From NCBI GenBank assembly GCA_045538535.1, contig JAZSRN010000018.1:1-8325 (forward strand): DNA of 8,325 nt, in the 5' to 3' direction. The notes under the pieces were generated by a model. The model made no database searches, was not told the DNA's origin, and worked only from the letters and a program-made list of their open reading frames with translations. Origin of the DNA: RUG14219 sp045538535. GTDB lineage: Bacteria; Cyanobacteriota; Vampirovibrionia; Gastranaerophilales; Gastranaerophilaceae. How positions within the stretch are numbered: position 1 is the first letter of the stretch; every line of letters begins with the position of its first letter. Below, piece by piece: positions 1-5,936 of this stretch. Both the position numbers and the translations under genes were made by a program.

Positions 1-1
1 C

Positions 2-79
2 TGTCATCGCGCACATGTTGCGCGATCTGTATTCACCGACATCGTCGAAAAGAGATCGCGGAATAAATCCGCGATGACA
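2..79. repeat. GC-rich palindromic repeat, cloverleaf-capable
   Basis: The ends are a perfect 10-bp inverted repeat, TGTCATCGCG (2-11) and CGCGATGACA (70-79). Inside are ATCGCGCA/TGCGCGAT (6-13 with 19-26), CGAC/GTCG (37-40 with 44-47) and ATCGCGGA/TCCGCGAT (55-62 with 68-75). If the outer stem is limited to TGTC/GACA (2-5 with 76-79), all three inner hairpins form at once, giving a cloverleaf with the first and third arms stacked directly on the closing stem. The element is far richer in GC than its surroundings. This layout resembles the dispersed REP/MITE-like palindromes with 'TCATtGCGAG' ends found in many bacterial genomes. It has no coding capacity and no T-run, so it is not a standard terminator. 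Whether it recurs in this genome cannot be seen from one copy. Confidence 0.7.
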
Positions 80-131
80 AGTAAAAAATAGTAGTAGTAC
101 AAATAAATAAACAAAGAAAGGTAAAAACACT

Positions 132-842
132 ATGAAGAAAAAATTGAAAGCATTTACTTTAGCAGAGGTCTTAATCACCCTAGCAATCGTCGGGGTTGTG
201 GCGGCGTTGACTTTGCCAAATCTGATTGCTAATTATCAAAAGAAGCAGACTGCAACAAAAGTTAAAAAAGTTTATACGATACTTTCTCAAGCTATCCAAA
301 GTGCTATTGTTGATTATGGAGATATTACGGGTTGGGATGTCTATGATGAATACACACTAAGTAATTCATATGAATTCGCAAATAAATATATAAAACCATA
401 TTTAAATGTAGTTAAGGATTGTGGTATTGAGACTACGGGTGATTGTGCGTTAGAGTTATATGGATTAAATGGTTTGTCAACCTTTACTTATTATAGTTCA
501 AAACTAACAAAATTTTTCTTAAATGATGGTTCTGAAATCTTTGTTGGTTCTCCCGTTCTGGATTCAGACGGTCTCGATATCCGGGTGCATCTACTTGTTG
601 ATGTAAATGGTAAAACAAAACCTAATATTGTAGGAAAAGATGTTTTTCAATTTGAGTTGGTATTAAAAGAATCTGATAAACCATATAATAATGGCAAAAT
701 TTTGCCTCGTTATATGTATGATACTCTTGAAGAATTAATTGCAGATGAACCAAATCGTTGTCATAAAAATCAAAATGGTTATGCTTGTACAATGTTGTTG
801 GTTAGAGATGGTTGGGAATTTAAAGAACATTATCCTTGGTAA
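132..842 (+). CDS. Type IV prepilin-like protein (N-methylation motif)
   Basis: A 236-residue protein with a class III signal: basic leader MKKKLKA, then FTLAEVLITLAIVGVVAALTL. Cleavage is expected between A7 and F8, leaving F at +1 and the conserved Glu (E12) at +5, followed by a hydrophobic helix to about residue 30. The leader ends in Ala rather than the usual Gly. The rest is a polar head with four cysteines (C97, C105, C210, C219), probably two disulfides, and a 'DVNGKTKPNIVGKD' stretch (157-170) seen in many pilin-like proteins of this bacterial group. It should be a surface pilin or pseudopilin processed by a prepilin peptidase; which filament or machine it serves is unknown because no assembly gene is nearby. 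The ATG at 132 follows a modest AGAAAGG (115-121). A weak promoter may use ATGACA (74-79) at the end of the repeat and TACAAA (98-103), spacing 18, but this is uncertain. Confidence 0.85.
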   Translation: MKKKLKAFTLAEVLITLAIVGVVAALTLPNLIANYQKKQTATKVKKVYTILSQAIQSAIVDYGDITGWDVYDEYTLSNSYEFANKYIKPYLNVVKDCGIETTGDCALELYGLNGLSTFTYYSSKLTKFFLNDGSEIFVGSPVLDSDGLDIRVHLLVDVNGKTKPNIVGKDVFQFELVLKESDKPYNNGKILPRYMYDTLEELIADEPNRCHKNQNGYACTMLLVRDGWEFKEHYPW

Positions 843-872
843 TTTTAGTAATGTGTTATTAACTATAGTTTA

Positions 873-914
873 AAATTACATGGGTTGAATGACAACATCC
901 AATCCATGTAATTT
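873..914. terminator. Shared hairpin between convergent genes
   Basis: A long stem pairs 873-891 with 896-914, with an 11-bp perfect outer part (AAATTACATGG / CCATGTAATTT), one G-T pair, one mismatch and a four-base loop. It fills the gap between the prepilin stop (842) and the folP stop (927). Plus-strand transcripts meet a T-rich tract at 924-928 some ten bases after the stem. Minus-strand transcripts exit the stem into a short T run. The position and symmetry suggest a bidirectional intrinsic terminator, though neither T tract is ideal. Confidence 0.55.
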
Positions 915-926
915 ATTAATTCATTT

Positions 927-2072
927 TTATTCAACATACATATCCATAAAAGTTTTATGGAGTTTGACGTTATGTACTCTTATAATATCAACATTGCGGG
1001 TTATTGCCAAAGCGTTTAGTGCCAAAGTATAAATATCTTTTTTTTCGTTTGAAGTGTTTTGCATATTTAACAAACTTTTGCGCGAAAGTCCTAAAAGTAT
1101 CGGGCTTCCAAGTCCGTTAAATTCTTCAATACGTCGGATTATTTCAAAATTGTCTTCACGAGTTTTGCCAAAACCTATTCCGGGATCAATGATTATGTTT
1201 TCTTTTTTTACCCCTTGTGAAATGGCAAAATTTATCCTTTCTCTTAGCGCTGAGTAAATTTCGTCCATAAGATTGTCATAAGTTGGGTTTTGTTGCATGT
1301 TTTCTGGTTCACCTTTGCTATGTTGAATAACAATTTTAACGTTTGAATTTGCAACAACATTTACCATTTCTGAATCATACAAAAACCCCGAAACATCATT
1401 TATAATATTAACACCATATTTAATACATTCTTGTGCAACTTTTGCGCTGCGGGTGTCAATGCTTATTTCAAAAGTCCTATTTGGAAATTCTTTGTTTATA
1501 AATTCTAATATCGGCAAAATTTTTTCCAGCTGAGTTGTTGCATTTATGGCATTAGAAAAAGGTTTTGTTGATTCTGCACCTATGTCTATTATGTCCGCTC
1601 CGTCTTTAACCATTTGGTAAAGGTGTTTTGTAGCGTTTTCATAATTGTTATACAAGCCACCATCAGAAAATGAATCGGGTGTGAGATTTAAAATTCCCAT
1701 AATCTTTGTTTTATGTGGGGGTTCTTTTTTGCAAAAATCTTTGATTTTTTGTGCTAAATCTTTCAATCCAAAAGGTTGCATTTCGAGTTTTGACGCAATT
1801 TTTATCAATTGTGAAATACTTCCGCCCAAAATGCAATCACTTTTTTCTACTTTGCCCGTCAAAACCTCTCTATGAGTTGCACAATCGGCACCGACGGAAA
1901 TTGCAGTTTGTTTTAAAATATGCAACTGTGGATTTGAAAGTGCAAAAATTTTTAAATTTTTATAAACATATTTATTGCTCGCTTGAACATAATAACTTTT
2001 ATCAAAGCCAATATTTTCAAGTTCTGATGTTATTTCTGAATTTTTGATTTCTTTAATGTTAAAATCGTGCAT
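927..2072 (-). CDS. folP: Dihydropteroate synthase with N-terminal extension
   Basis: Condenses 6-hydroxymethyl-dihydropterin pyrophosphate with p-aminobenzoate to give dihydropteroate in cytoplasmic folate synthesis; the sulfonamide target. The TIM-barrel domain starts near residue 122 and shows NLTPDSFSDGG (129-139), DIGAESTKP (163-171, usually DIGGESTRP), the Asp-Thr pair 206-207, NDVSG (225-229), DPGIGFGKT (296-304), GLSRK (328-332) and RVHNV (365-369, usually RVHDV). The first 120 residues are an extra domain with 'ILKQTAISVGAD', 'SDCILGG' and 'LEMQPFGL'. I recall a comparable leader in DHPS of clostridia and other deep-branching anaerobes, which supports the ATG at 2072. The total is 381 residues, against about 280 for the short form. 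No Shine-Dalgarno precedes the start, which lies in a hairpin (2059-2096). The gene is 47 bases after an upstream minus-strand gene, so it is probably co-transcribed with it. No other folate gene is adjacent. Confidence 0.95.
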   Translation of the reverse strand: MHDFNIKEIKNSEITSELENIGFDKSYYVQASNKYVYKNLKIFALSNPQLHILKQTAISVGADCATHREVLTGKVEKSDCILGGSISQLIKIASKLEMQPFGLKDLAQKIKDFCKKEPPHKTKIMGILNLTPDSFSDGGLYNNYENATKHLYQMVKDGADIIDIGAESTKPFSNAINATTQLEKILPILEFINKEFPNRTFEISIDTRSAKVAQECIKYGVNIINDVSGFLYDSEMVNVVANSNVKIVIQHSKGEPENMQQNPTYDNLMDEIYSALRERINFAISQGVKKENIIIDPGIGFGKTREDNFEIIRRIEEFNGLGSPILLGLSRKSLLNMQNTSNEKKDIYTLALNALAITRNVDIIRVHNVKLHKTFMDMYVE

Positions 2073-2096
2073 AACCGAAGTTTAACACGATTTTAA
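2059..2096 (-). promoter_or_regulatory. UUCG-capped hairpin over the folP start codon
   Basis: Read on the minus strand, TTAAAATCGTG (2096-2086) pairs perfectly with CACGATTTTAA (2069-2059). The 16-base interior is TTAAACTTCGGTTATG, where AAC and GTT pair around a C(UUCG)G tetraloop (loop 2079-2076). The folP ATG (2072-2070) sits in the small internal loop between the two helices. The leader has no Shine-Dalgarno. The fold could restrain folP translation, or act as a partial terminator for the two genes upstream, since TTTT lies within its 3' arm. The structure is read directly; the function is inference. Confidence 0.5.
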
Positions 2097-2119
2097 TTAT
2101 TTAACAATATTAAAATTAT

Positions 2120-2578
2120 TTAGCCGTTTGTATAATCACTGATTGTGTTTACAATATCACCAAGTCCGGTGACAACAACGAAAAATCCCATTAAAGCACC
2201 TAAGGCGCCGGCACAAGCATTGAAGGCTTTACTTTTTAATAATGGTTTTAGCATACTTGAATTTTTAACGCCATCTGCCCATTTTAAAATGTCTGCTTTA
2301 GTATTTCTGAACGCTTGCATGAATTTAGGGAACAAACCTTTTGCTTGTTTAATTGGTCTGCGTGCATTTTGTAAAGCTTGAGCCGTTGACTGTGTCATTC
2401 TGCCGACTTTACTTGACGAGTTAAACATCTTAAATCCGCCCCCTTTTGCGCTTGCTGCTGCGGCACCGGTTGCACCTGTCGCAGTTGCAACATCAGATTG
2501 CGAAATCTTACGTTTTTCGTCTTCTCTTGCTTTAAAAGCTATTGGTGTAGAGTGTATAGGATTTATTGAAAGAACCAT
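2120..2578 (-). CDS. Unknown protein with FK-motif N-terminus and C-terminal hydrophobic segment
   Basis: I do not recognise a family. The 152-residue protein starts with MVLSINPI and 'IAFKA' (13-17), matching the N-terminus of the gene just upstream. Residues 30-48 are low-complexity Ala/Gly/Thr/Ser. Residues 50-118 are basic and probably helical. A hydrophobic stretch at about 119-145 (ACAGALGALMGFFVVVTGLG) could be a transmembrane helix or an amphipathic membrane-inserting segment. There is no cleavable signal peptide. Its ATG overlaps the TAA of the upstream gene by one base (TAATG at 2580-2576), and AAGGAG lies 10 bases before it, so translation is probably coupled. The similar architecture of the two proteins suggests one process and perhaps physical association; this is inference. 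Confidence 0.75.
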   Translation of the reverse strand: MVLSINPIHSTPIAFKAREDEKRKISQSDVATATGATGAAAASAKGGGFKMFNSSSKVGRMTQSTAQALQNARRPIKQAKGLFPKFMQAFRNTKADILKWADGVKNSSMLKPLLKSKAFNACAGALGALMGFFVVVTGLGDIVNTISDYTNG

Positions 2579-3315
2579 TATTTAATATCTCCTTGTTCTG
2601 CTTTATTAGTTTCTTTCAATGCTGCAACACCACTTGTTACACCGCCGGAAACACCCATTGTGTTAACGGTTGCATTTTTGACGTTTTCAGACTTTATGCC
2701 CTTAACTTTTTTGGCAACGTATTTGTATGCATCTTTAATTTTGCCGGTTACATATCCAAAACCTTTTCGAACTGATTTTACAATAGGATTTTTGGCAAAT
2801 TTAGAGTTGTTGAATTTTGTAACCTGTTTATCGTATTTCTTTGTTATGTTAGTAACAAATTTTGATGTTTTTATTGATTGATAAGCACCGGAAATCATTT
2901 CTTTGAAAGAATTAAAGTTTTTAGAGGTGGCTTTTGTGAAATTTTTGACCTTTTGTGTTTTGCCTAATTTTTCAAATGCACCGATTGATTTTTTCGAGCC
3001 CCAAGCCATTGCCATTCCGCCTAAAATTGTAGAAATAGCAACAGATACAATTTTCATACCTTTTTTGAAAAATGAAGGAACATCGGTATCTTTGGACAAT
3101 TCGTCAAATGTTTGTTTTTGTTCTTCCCAGAAATTTTTTTCGTCGTTGTATTCGAGTTTTTCTTGTTCAAGTCTTTTGTTCAATATTTCGACTTCGTCTA
3201 AATCGTGGCCATAGATATAATCTTCTTCACAATATCTATCTTCCGCGTTATGAGATTTGAAAGACAAGTGATTTTTATTTTGAATTCCATAGTTTACCGG
3301 TTGAATTGTTAACAT
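2578..3315 (-). CDS. Unknown lysine-rich protein with FK-motif N-terminus
   Basis: No recognisable family. The open frame extends to a TTG at 3339, but GGAG at 3325-3322 sits six bases before the ATG at 3315, so I take that start, giving 245 residues. The N-terminus MLTIQPV ... LSFKS (18-21) parallels the downstream protein's MVLSINPI ... IAFKA. Residues 38-76 are charged and probably coiled coil. A hydrophobic segment follows at about 86-106 (MKIVSVAISTILGGMAMAWG). Residues 107-212 are very Lys-rich with repeated KxxK spacing, and a small-residue Gly/Val/Thr tract lies at 216-233. There is no signal peptide. A promoter and a leader of about 100 bases lie upstream. The pair could be membrane-associated or exported through a non-classical signal, but nothing here proves a function. 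Confidence 0.75.
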   Translation of the reverse strand: MLTIQPVNYGIQNKNHLSFKSHNAEDRYCEEDYIYGHDLDEVEILNKRLEQEKLEYNDEKNFWEEQKQTFDELSKDTDVPSFFKKGMKIVSVAISTILGGMAMAWGSKKSIGAFEKLGKTQKVKNFTKATSKNFNSFKEMISGAYQSIKTSKFVTNITKKYDKQVTKFNNSKFAKNPIVKSVRKGFGYVTGKIKDAYKYVAKKVKGIKSENVKNATVNTMGVSGGVTSGVAALKETNKAEQGDIK

Positions 3316-3321
3316 AGACTT

Positions 3322-3325
3322 CTCC
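3322..3325 (-). promoter_or_regulatory. Ribosome binding site deciding the start at 3315
   Basis: GGAG on the minus strand lies six bases upstream of the ATG at 3315-3313. The TTG at 3339 and the ATG at 3327 further upstream have no such motif. It also places the shared MLTIQP motif exactly at the N-terminus, as in the neighbouring gene. Confidence 0.7.
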
Positions 3326-3347
3326 ATTTTATTATGCAAAAGGATAA

Positions 3348-3383
3348 ATGTTCCTAAAAAATTTTTGTTGCCGTTTAGGACAT
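3348..3383 (-). promoter_or_regulatory. Leader hairpin upstream of the FK-motif gene pair
   Basis: In the minus-strand leader ATGTCCTAAA (3383-3374) pairs with TTTAGGAACAT (3358-3348), with one bulged base. It lies between the predicted transcription start (near 3418) and the ribosome binding site at 3325. A second AGGA/TCCT pairing (3355-3352 with 3344-3341) is an alternative. This could be a simple leader structure or a regulatory element; I do not recognise a known riboswitch. Confidence 0.3.
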
Positions 3384-3424
3384 AAAATATTAACTTTTCT
3401 TTACATTAACCTTCTGCCGTATAG

Positions 3425-3453
3425 ATTATGACATAGCATGAAAAATTTGTAAA
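3425..3453 (-). promoter_or_regulatory. Sigma70-type promoter for the FK-pair and folP unit
   Basis: On the minus strand TTTACA (3453-3448) and CATAAT (3430-3425) are separated by exactly 17 bases; each matches the consensus at five of six positions. The -35 box begins six bases after the radical SAM stop codon. Transcription should start near 3418, leaving a leader of about 100 bases. Confidence 0.6.
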
Positions 3454-3458
3454 CATCC

Positions 3459-4382
3459 TTAAGAATAATTGTAACTTTGATAAGTGTTTCTTTTTATAAA
3501 TTCTTTATCAATTTTGTTAAGGCAATCGAATTTTTTACTCAACCATTTTGGCGCAATCAAGTTTTTGCTGTCGCCGTTTCCCGCAAGCCGATGTATAGTG
3601 CAAGTTTTAGGCAGATATTCCAAAAAATCGCATACGGTTGCAACATATTCGTCTTCGCTCATAAATTCGATTTCGTTATTGTAATACATCTGTGCAAATT
3701 TTGTATTGTTTAATGCGCACAACATGTGAATTTTTACTCCGTCAACGTTTAGTTGCGCGAGTTTTTGTGCGGTTTGCATGATTTCGTCATGGGTTTCCCA
3801 TAAACCGAAGATAACGTGAACGCAAACATTAATGGCATAATTTTTTGTCTTTTCATAAGCTTTTAAAAAGCAGTCAAAATCGTGACCGCGATTTATTTTT
3901 GATAAAGTTTTGTCGTGAATTGATTGTAAGCCATATTCAATCCAAGTGTAATAGTCATCTTTGTATGATGAAATTAATTTTAATTTTTCATCGTCCACGC
4001 AATCCGGTCGGGTTCCGATTGAAAGCCCTACAATATCAGGGTGGCAAAGCGATGCGCAATAAATTTTCTCCAATTCGTTTACGGGTTTGTAAGTGTTTGT
4101 GAAGGCTTGAAAATAAGACATAAATTTTTCTGCTTTAAATCTGTTTTTTAGTGTTTCGACGCCGGTGTTCACTTGTTCTTCTATGCTTAAAAGGTTTGAG
4201 TGTGCTTTGGAAAAACTTCCACCATCATCACAAAAAATACAACCTCCCGTAGAAATTGTGCCATCACGATTTGGACATGAAAAACCGGCGTCAAGAGTTA
4301 TTTTATAAACTTTTGCGCCGAATTTGTTTTTTAAAAAAGCACTGTATTGGTTGTAGCGTTTGTCTGTATTATTGAATAGCAT
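3459..4382 (-). CDS. TIGR01212/YhcC-type radical SAM protein
   Basis: A 307-residue cytoplasmic radical SAM enzyme of the family that includes E. coli YhcC. The cluster cysteines are C36, C48 and C51 in 'CPNRDGTISTGGCIFC' (C-x11-C-x2-C instead of the classic C-x3-C-x2-C), which is characteristic of this family. Other family landmarks are YFQAFTNTY (90-98), VGLSIGTRPDC (118-128), EYGLQSIHDKTL (149-160) followed by INRGHDF (163-169), and HVIFGLW (189-195). The length is normal. The reaction is not firmly established, so I assign none. Its ATG overlaps the stop of a 56-residue zinc-ribbon gene by one base and has no good Shine-Dalgarno of its own, pointing to translational coupling. Confidence 0.9.
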   Translation of the reverse strand: MLFNNTDKRYNQYSAFLKNKFGAKVYKITLDAGFSCPNRDGTISTGGCIFCDDGGSFSKAHSNLLSIEEQVNTGVETLKNRFKAEKFMSYFQAFTNTYKPVNELEKIYCASLCHPDIVGLSIGTRPDCVDDEKLKLISSYKDDYYTWIEYGLQSIHDKTLSKINRGHDFDCFLKAYEKTKNYAINVCVHVIFGLWETHDEIMQTAQKLAQLNVDGVKIHMLCALNNTKFAQMYYNNEIEFMSEDEYVATVCDFLEYLPKTCTIHRLAGNGDSKNLIAPKWLSKKFDCLNKIDKEFIKRNTYQSYNYS

Positions 4383-4552
4383 TACTGGTTATCATCTTTG
4401 CCTTCAATTATCGGATAAACGTAATGTTCTCCGCAATTAGGACAAACAACTTCTTGTTGTTTACCGTCTTCTAATTGTGCAACTTCAAACAAAGTTTTGC
4501 AACCTGATTGAACGCATCTGATTGCCCAAGTTGGTCTTATTAGTCTTGCCAT
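4382..4552 (-). CDS. Small zinc-ribbon protein
   Basis: A 56-residue protein, starting MARLIRPTWAIRC and ending EGKDDNQ. Cysteines occur as C13-x4-C18 and C37-x2-C40 (VVCPNCGEHY), a plausible four-cysteine zinc ribbon in which the second knuckle is standard and the first has wider spacing. There is no membrane segment or signal, so it is probably cytoplasmic. AAGAGG (4566-4561) ends eight bases before the ATG. The stop TAA overlaps the radical SAM start by one base (TAATG, 4384-4380), so the two proteins are probably made together. I cannot assign a function; it could bind nucleic acid or act as an accessory to the enzyme. Confidence 0.8.
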   Translation of the reverse strand: MARLIRPTWAIRCVQSGCKTLFEVAQLEDGKQQEVVCPNCGEHYVYPIIEGKDDNQ

Positions 4553-4582
4553 TTCTAAATCCTCTTTTTATCCTACAAAAAT

Positions 4583-4611
4583 ATACTAACATTTTTCAAA
4601 AAGTCATGCAA
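4583..4611 (-). promoter_or_regulatory. Probable promoter for the zinc-ribbon/radical SAM unit
   Basis: On the minus strand TTGCAT (4611-4606) and TAGTAT (4588-4583) are 17 bases apart, and TGT directly precedes the -10 box, giving an extended TGn element. The -35 box starts just downstream of the stop codon of the preceding minus-strand gene. TTGAAA/TAGGAT slightly downstream is a weaker alternative. Confidence 0.45.
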
Positions 4612-4614
4612 GTA

Positions 4615-5100
4615 TTATCTTTTTTTCTTATCTGTGATAATACCTAATGAGATTAATAACCCCATTAAAATGATTACACCCCAAGCCGTCAACTGGATAT
4701 TAATCTCGCTGATGTCTTTATCTGCTATTAATTTGTAAATATTTTGTTTAGGGTCTTTTAAATATTTTTTGAAATCAGAAATTGTAGGGTCTACGTCATC
4801 AGCTTCAAAGCTATAATCCAAAACATACGAAGTATCAAGTGTTTCCACAGAAATGCAAGGGTCGGTATAAAGCCCAAACCATTCCTTACAATTGCCTTTT
4901 TGCACTCTTTTAATATCAGAAATTTTTAGGGTTTTTTCGACATTTGGTTTTTGGTCGAAAGTGTTGTAAATCCTTAAAATGCAAGTATTGTCTGTTTTTG
5001 AACAATAAAATTGTTTAAGTATCGGAGTTTTTACCACAATGATGATAGGTAAAATCACAAATAATATAAATGCTAAAAATCTTAAAATCCCGTTTTTCAT
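4615..5100 (-). CDS. Two-helix membrane protein with four-cysteine external domain
   Basis: Not a family I recognise; 161 residues. A hydrophobic N-terminal segment (about 6-26) and a C-terminal helix (about 136-155) followed by DKKKR flank a polar domain of about 110 residues. The basic C-terminal tail and paired helices suggest that both ends are cytoplasmic and the middle faces outside. That domain holds four cysteines, C33, C40, C71 and C82, likely two disulfides. Its ATG follows the upstream stop by only two bases, and AGAGG overlapping the end of that gene lies six bases before it, so the two genes form a tight operon. The divergent VKOR-DsbA gene could be the source of its disulfides; this is inference from location and cysteine content. 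Confidence 0.75.
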   Translation of the reverse strand: MKNGILRFLAFILFVILPIIIVVKTPILKQFYCSKTDNTCILRIYNTFDQKPNVEKTLKISDIKRVQKGNCKEWFGLYTDPCISVETLDTSYVLDYSFEADDVDPTISDFKKYLKDPKQNIYKLIADKDISEINIQLTAWGVIILMGLLISLGIITDKKKR

Positions 5101-5102
5101 TA

Positions 5103-5861
5103 TTAACCTCTGTTGGTTGTATTTTTCTTAATTAGTTCTAATAATTGTAACATTTTTCGTTTTAATTTTAGATTTTCTTCTTTTAATGTGGCAATTTTAT
5201 TTTCATATTCTGTTTTGTCATCAGAATAGGTAATTTCACCTTTCGGAGCGTCATTATAGTCAAGAATAAAACGTCTTTTTGCCTCATCTTTAAGTGCAAG
5301 AATACCCTTTTTTTCTTCATCAGTAATGAGTTCAAACTTTCTTAAAACTCTTGCAAATTTGATATCGTCTCCGACTGATTTTAATCTGTCGTATTCAAGT
5401 ATGGATTTTTGCAAATCGTCAATGCTCAAAATTCCTACGCGTTTGAAGTATTCACCGACTCGGAATTTTCCGGACATGTAACCGGCAACTGCAATAATAC
5501 CGAGAGCCTCAGGTTTTTTAACAAAATTTTGTTCAATACATAGTTCAAAAATTTTACAAACTTCTTCCATAGTTAAGAAGGTGTTTAGCGAAATTTCAAC
5601 AATAGTATAGTTTTCTGCGCAACAAGCCAAAAAATTATACATATTGGTATCAAGACCGGATTTTCGTTCGGCAAGTTCGGTTTTGCCTTTGAAAGTCAAC
5701 ACCGGAGAATATGCGGCAAGGTTTTTGTCTTCATCTTCTATAAAATCTATACAACAATTTTCAGTTAAATCTTTTTCTAATGCCAAATAAATTGCTTGAC
5801 GCACCCAAAGCGGAAAAGCTTTTATTTTTTGCATATACAAATCTAATAAATTCTTTCTCAA
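5103..5861 (-). CDS. Unknown protein with MshEN-like segment and C-terminal coiled coil
   Basis: A 252-residue, apparently soluble protein with no close family I can name. Residues 131-198 follow the pattern of MshEN/GSPII_E N-terminal regulatory repeats: 'RVGEYFKRVGILSIDDL' (134-150), then 'FARVLRKFELITDEE' (169-183), that is, two 'vGexLxxxGxIsxexL' units. In pilus and secretion ATPases and some regulators such units mediate regulation, in some cases by binding cyclic di-GMP. Residues 214-245 (ending KENLKLKRKMLQLLELIKK, with Leu/Ile heptads) form a coiled coil. The N-terminal 120 residues are helical, with two CC pairs (36-37, 80-81). I chose the TTG start at 5861 because GAGG (5870-5867) lies five bases upstream; the internal ATG at 5834 has no such site. 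It is first in an operon with the two-helix membrane protein. Confidence 0.75.
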   Translation of the reverse strand: MRKNLLDLYMQKIKAFPLWVRQAIYLALEKDLTENCCIDFIEDEDKNLAAYSPVLTFKGKTELAERKSGLDTNMYNFLACCAENYTIVEISLNTFLTMEEVCKIFELCIEQNFVKKPEALGIIAVAGYMSGKFRVGEYFKRVGILSIDDLQKSILEYDRLKSVGDDIKFARVLRKFELITDEEKKGILALKDEAKRRFILDYNDAPKGEITYSDDKTEYENKIATLKEENLKLKRKMLQLLELIKKNTTNRG

Positions 5862-5866
5862 AACAA

Positions 5867-5870
5867 CCTC
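5867..5870 (-). promoter_or_regulatory. Ribosome binding site supporting a TTG start
   Basis: GAGAGG on the minus strand (core GAGG 5870-5867) is followed by five bases and then TTG at 5861-5859. The next in-frame ATG (5834) has no purine-rich motif at a useful distance, so the TTG start is preferred. Confidence 0.6.
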
Positions 5871-5892
5871 TCAAGATTAATCTGTTACAATT

Positions 5893-5921
5893 ATTATATC
5901 ATAGAAATTAATCTACTTCAA
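5893..5921 (-). promoter_or_regulatory. Promoter for the MshEN-like/membrane protein operon
   Basis: On the minus strand TTGAAG (5921-5916) and a perfect TATAAT (5898-5893) are 17 bases apart. Transcription should begin near 5886, giving a leader of about 25 bases before the TTG start. Confidence 0.7.
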
Positions 5922-5936
5922 CCCTATAATTATGGC

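Noticed and set aside
1..131. A tRNA gene, suggested by the cloverleaf shape
   Set aside because: No T-loop GGTTCGA-type sequence, no acceptor CCA-proximal 7-bp stem and no anticodon arm of the right size; the closing stem is only four base pairs.
1054..2047. Several open frames on the plus strand opposite folP
   Set aside because: They lie entirely within a well-conserved dihydropteroate synthase gene on the other strand, have no family features and no ribosome binding context.
2090..2116. ATTTTAAT/ATTAAAAT inverted repeat after the 152-residue gene
   Set aside because: It is only A-T pairs with an 11-base loop and competes with the much stronger hairpin at the folP start; not convincing as a terminator.
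2145..3260. Plus-strand open frames opposite the two unknown minus-strand proteins
   Set aside because: The minus-strand frames have linked starts and stops, ribosome binding sites and a matching N-terminal motif; the plus-strand frames look like antisense shadows.
3316..3339. Longer N-terminus of the 245-residue protein, starting at the TTG at 3339
   Set aside because: No ribosome binding site precedes it, while GGAG is six bases before the ATG at 3315.
4583..4605. TTTTTGAAAAA palindrome between two minus-strand genes as a terminator
   Set aside because: The arms leave no loop large enough for a stable RNA hairpin and there is no GC core; the region reads better as a promoter.
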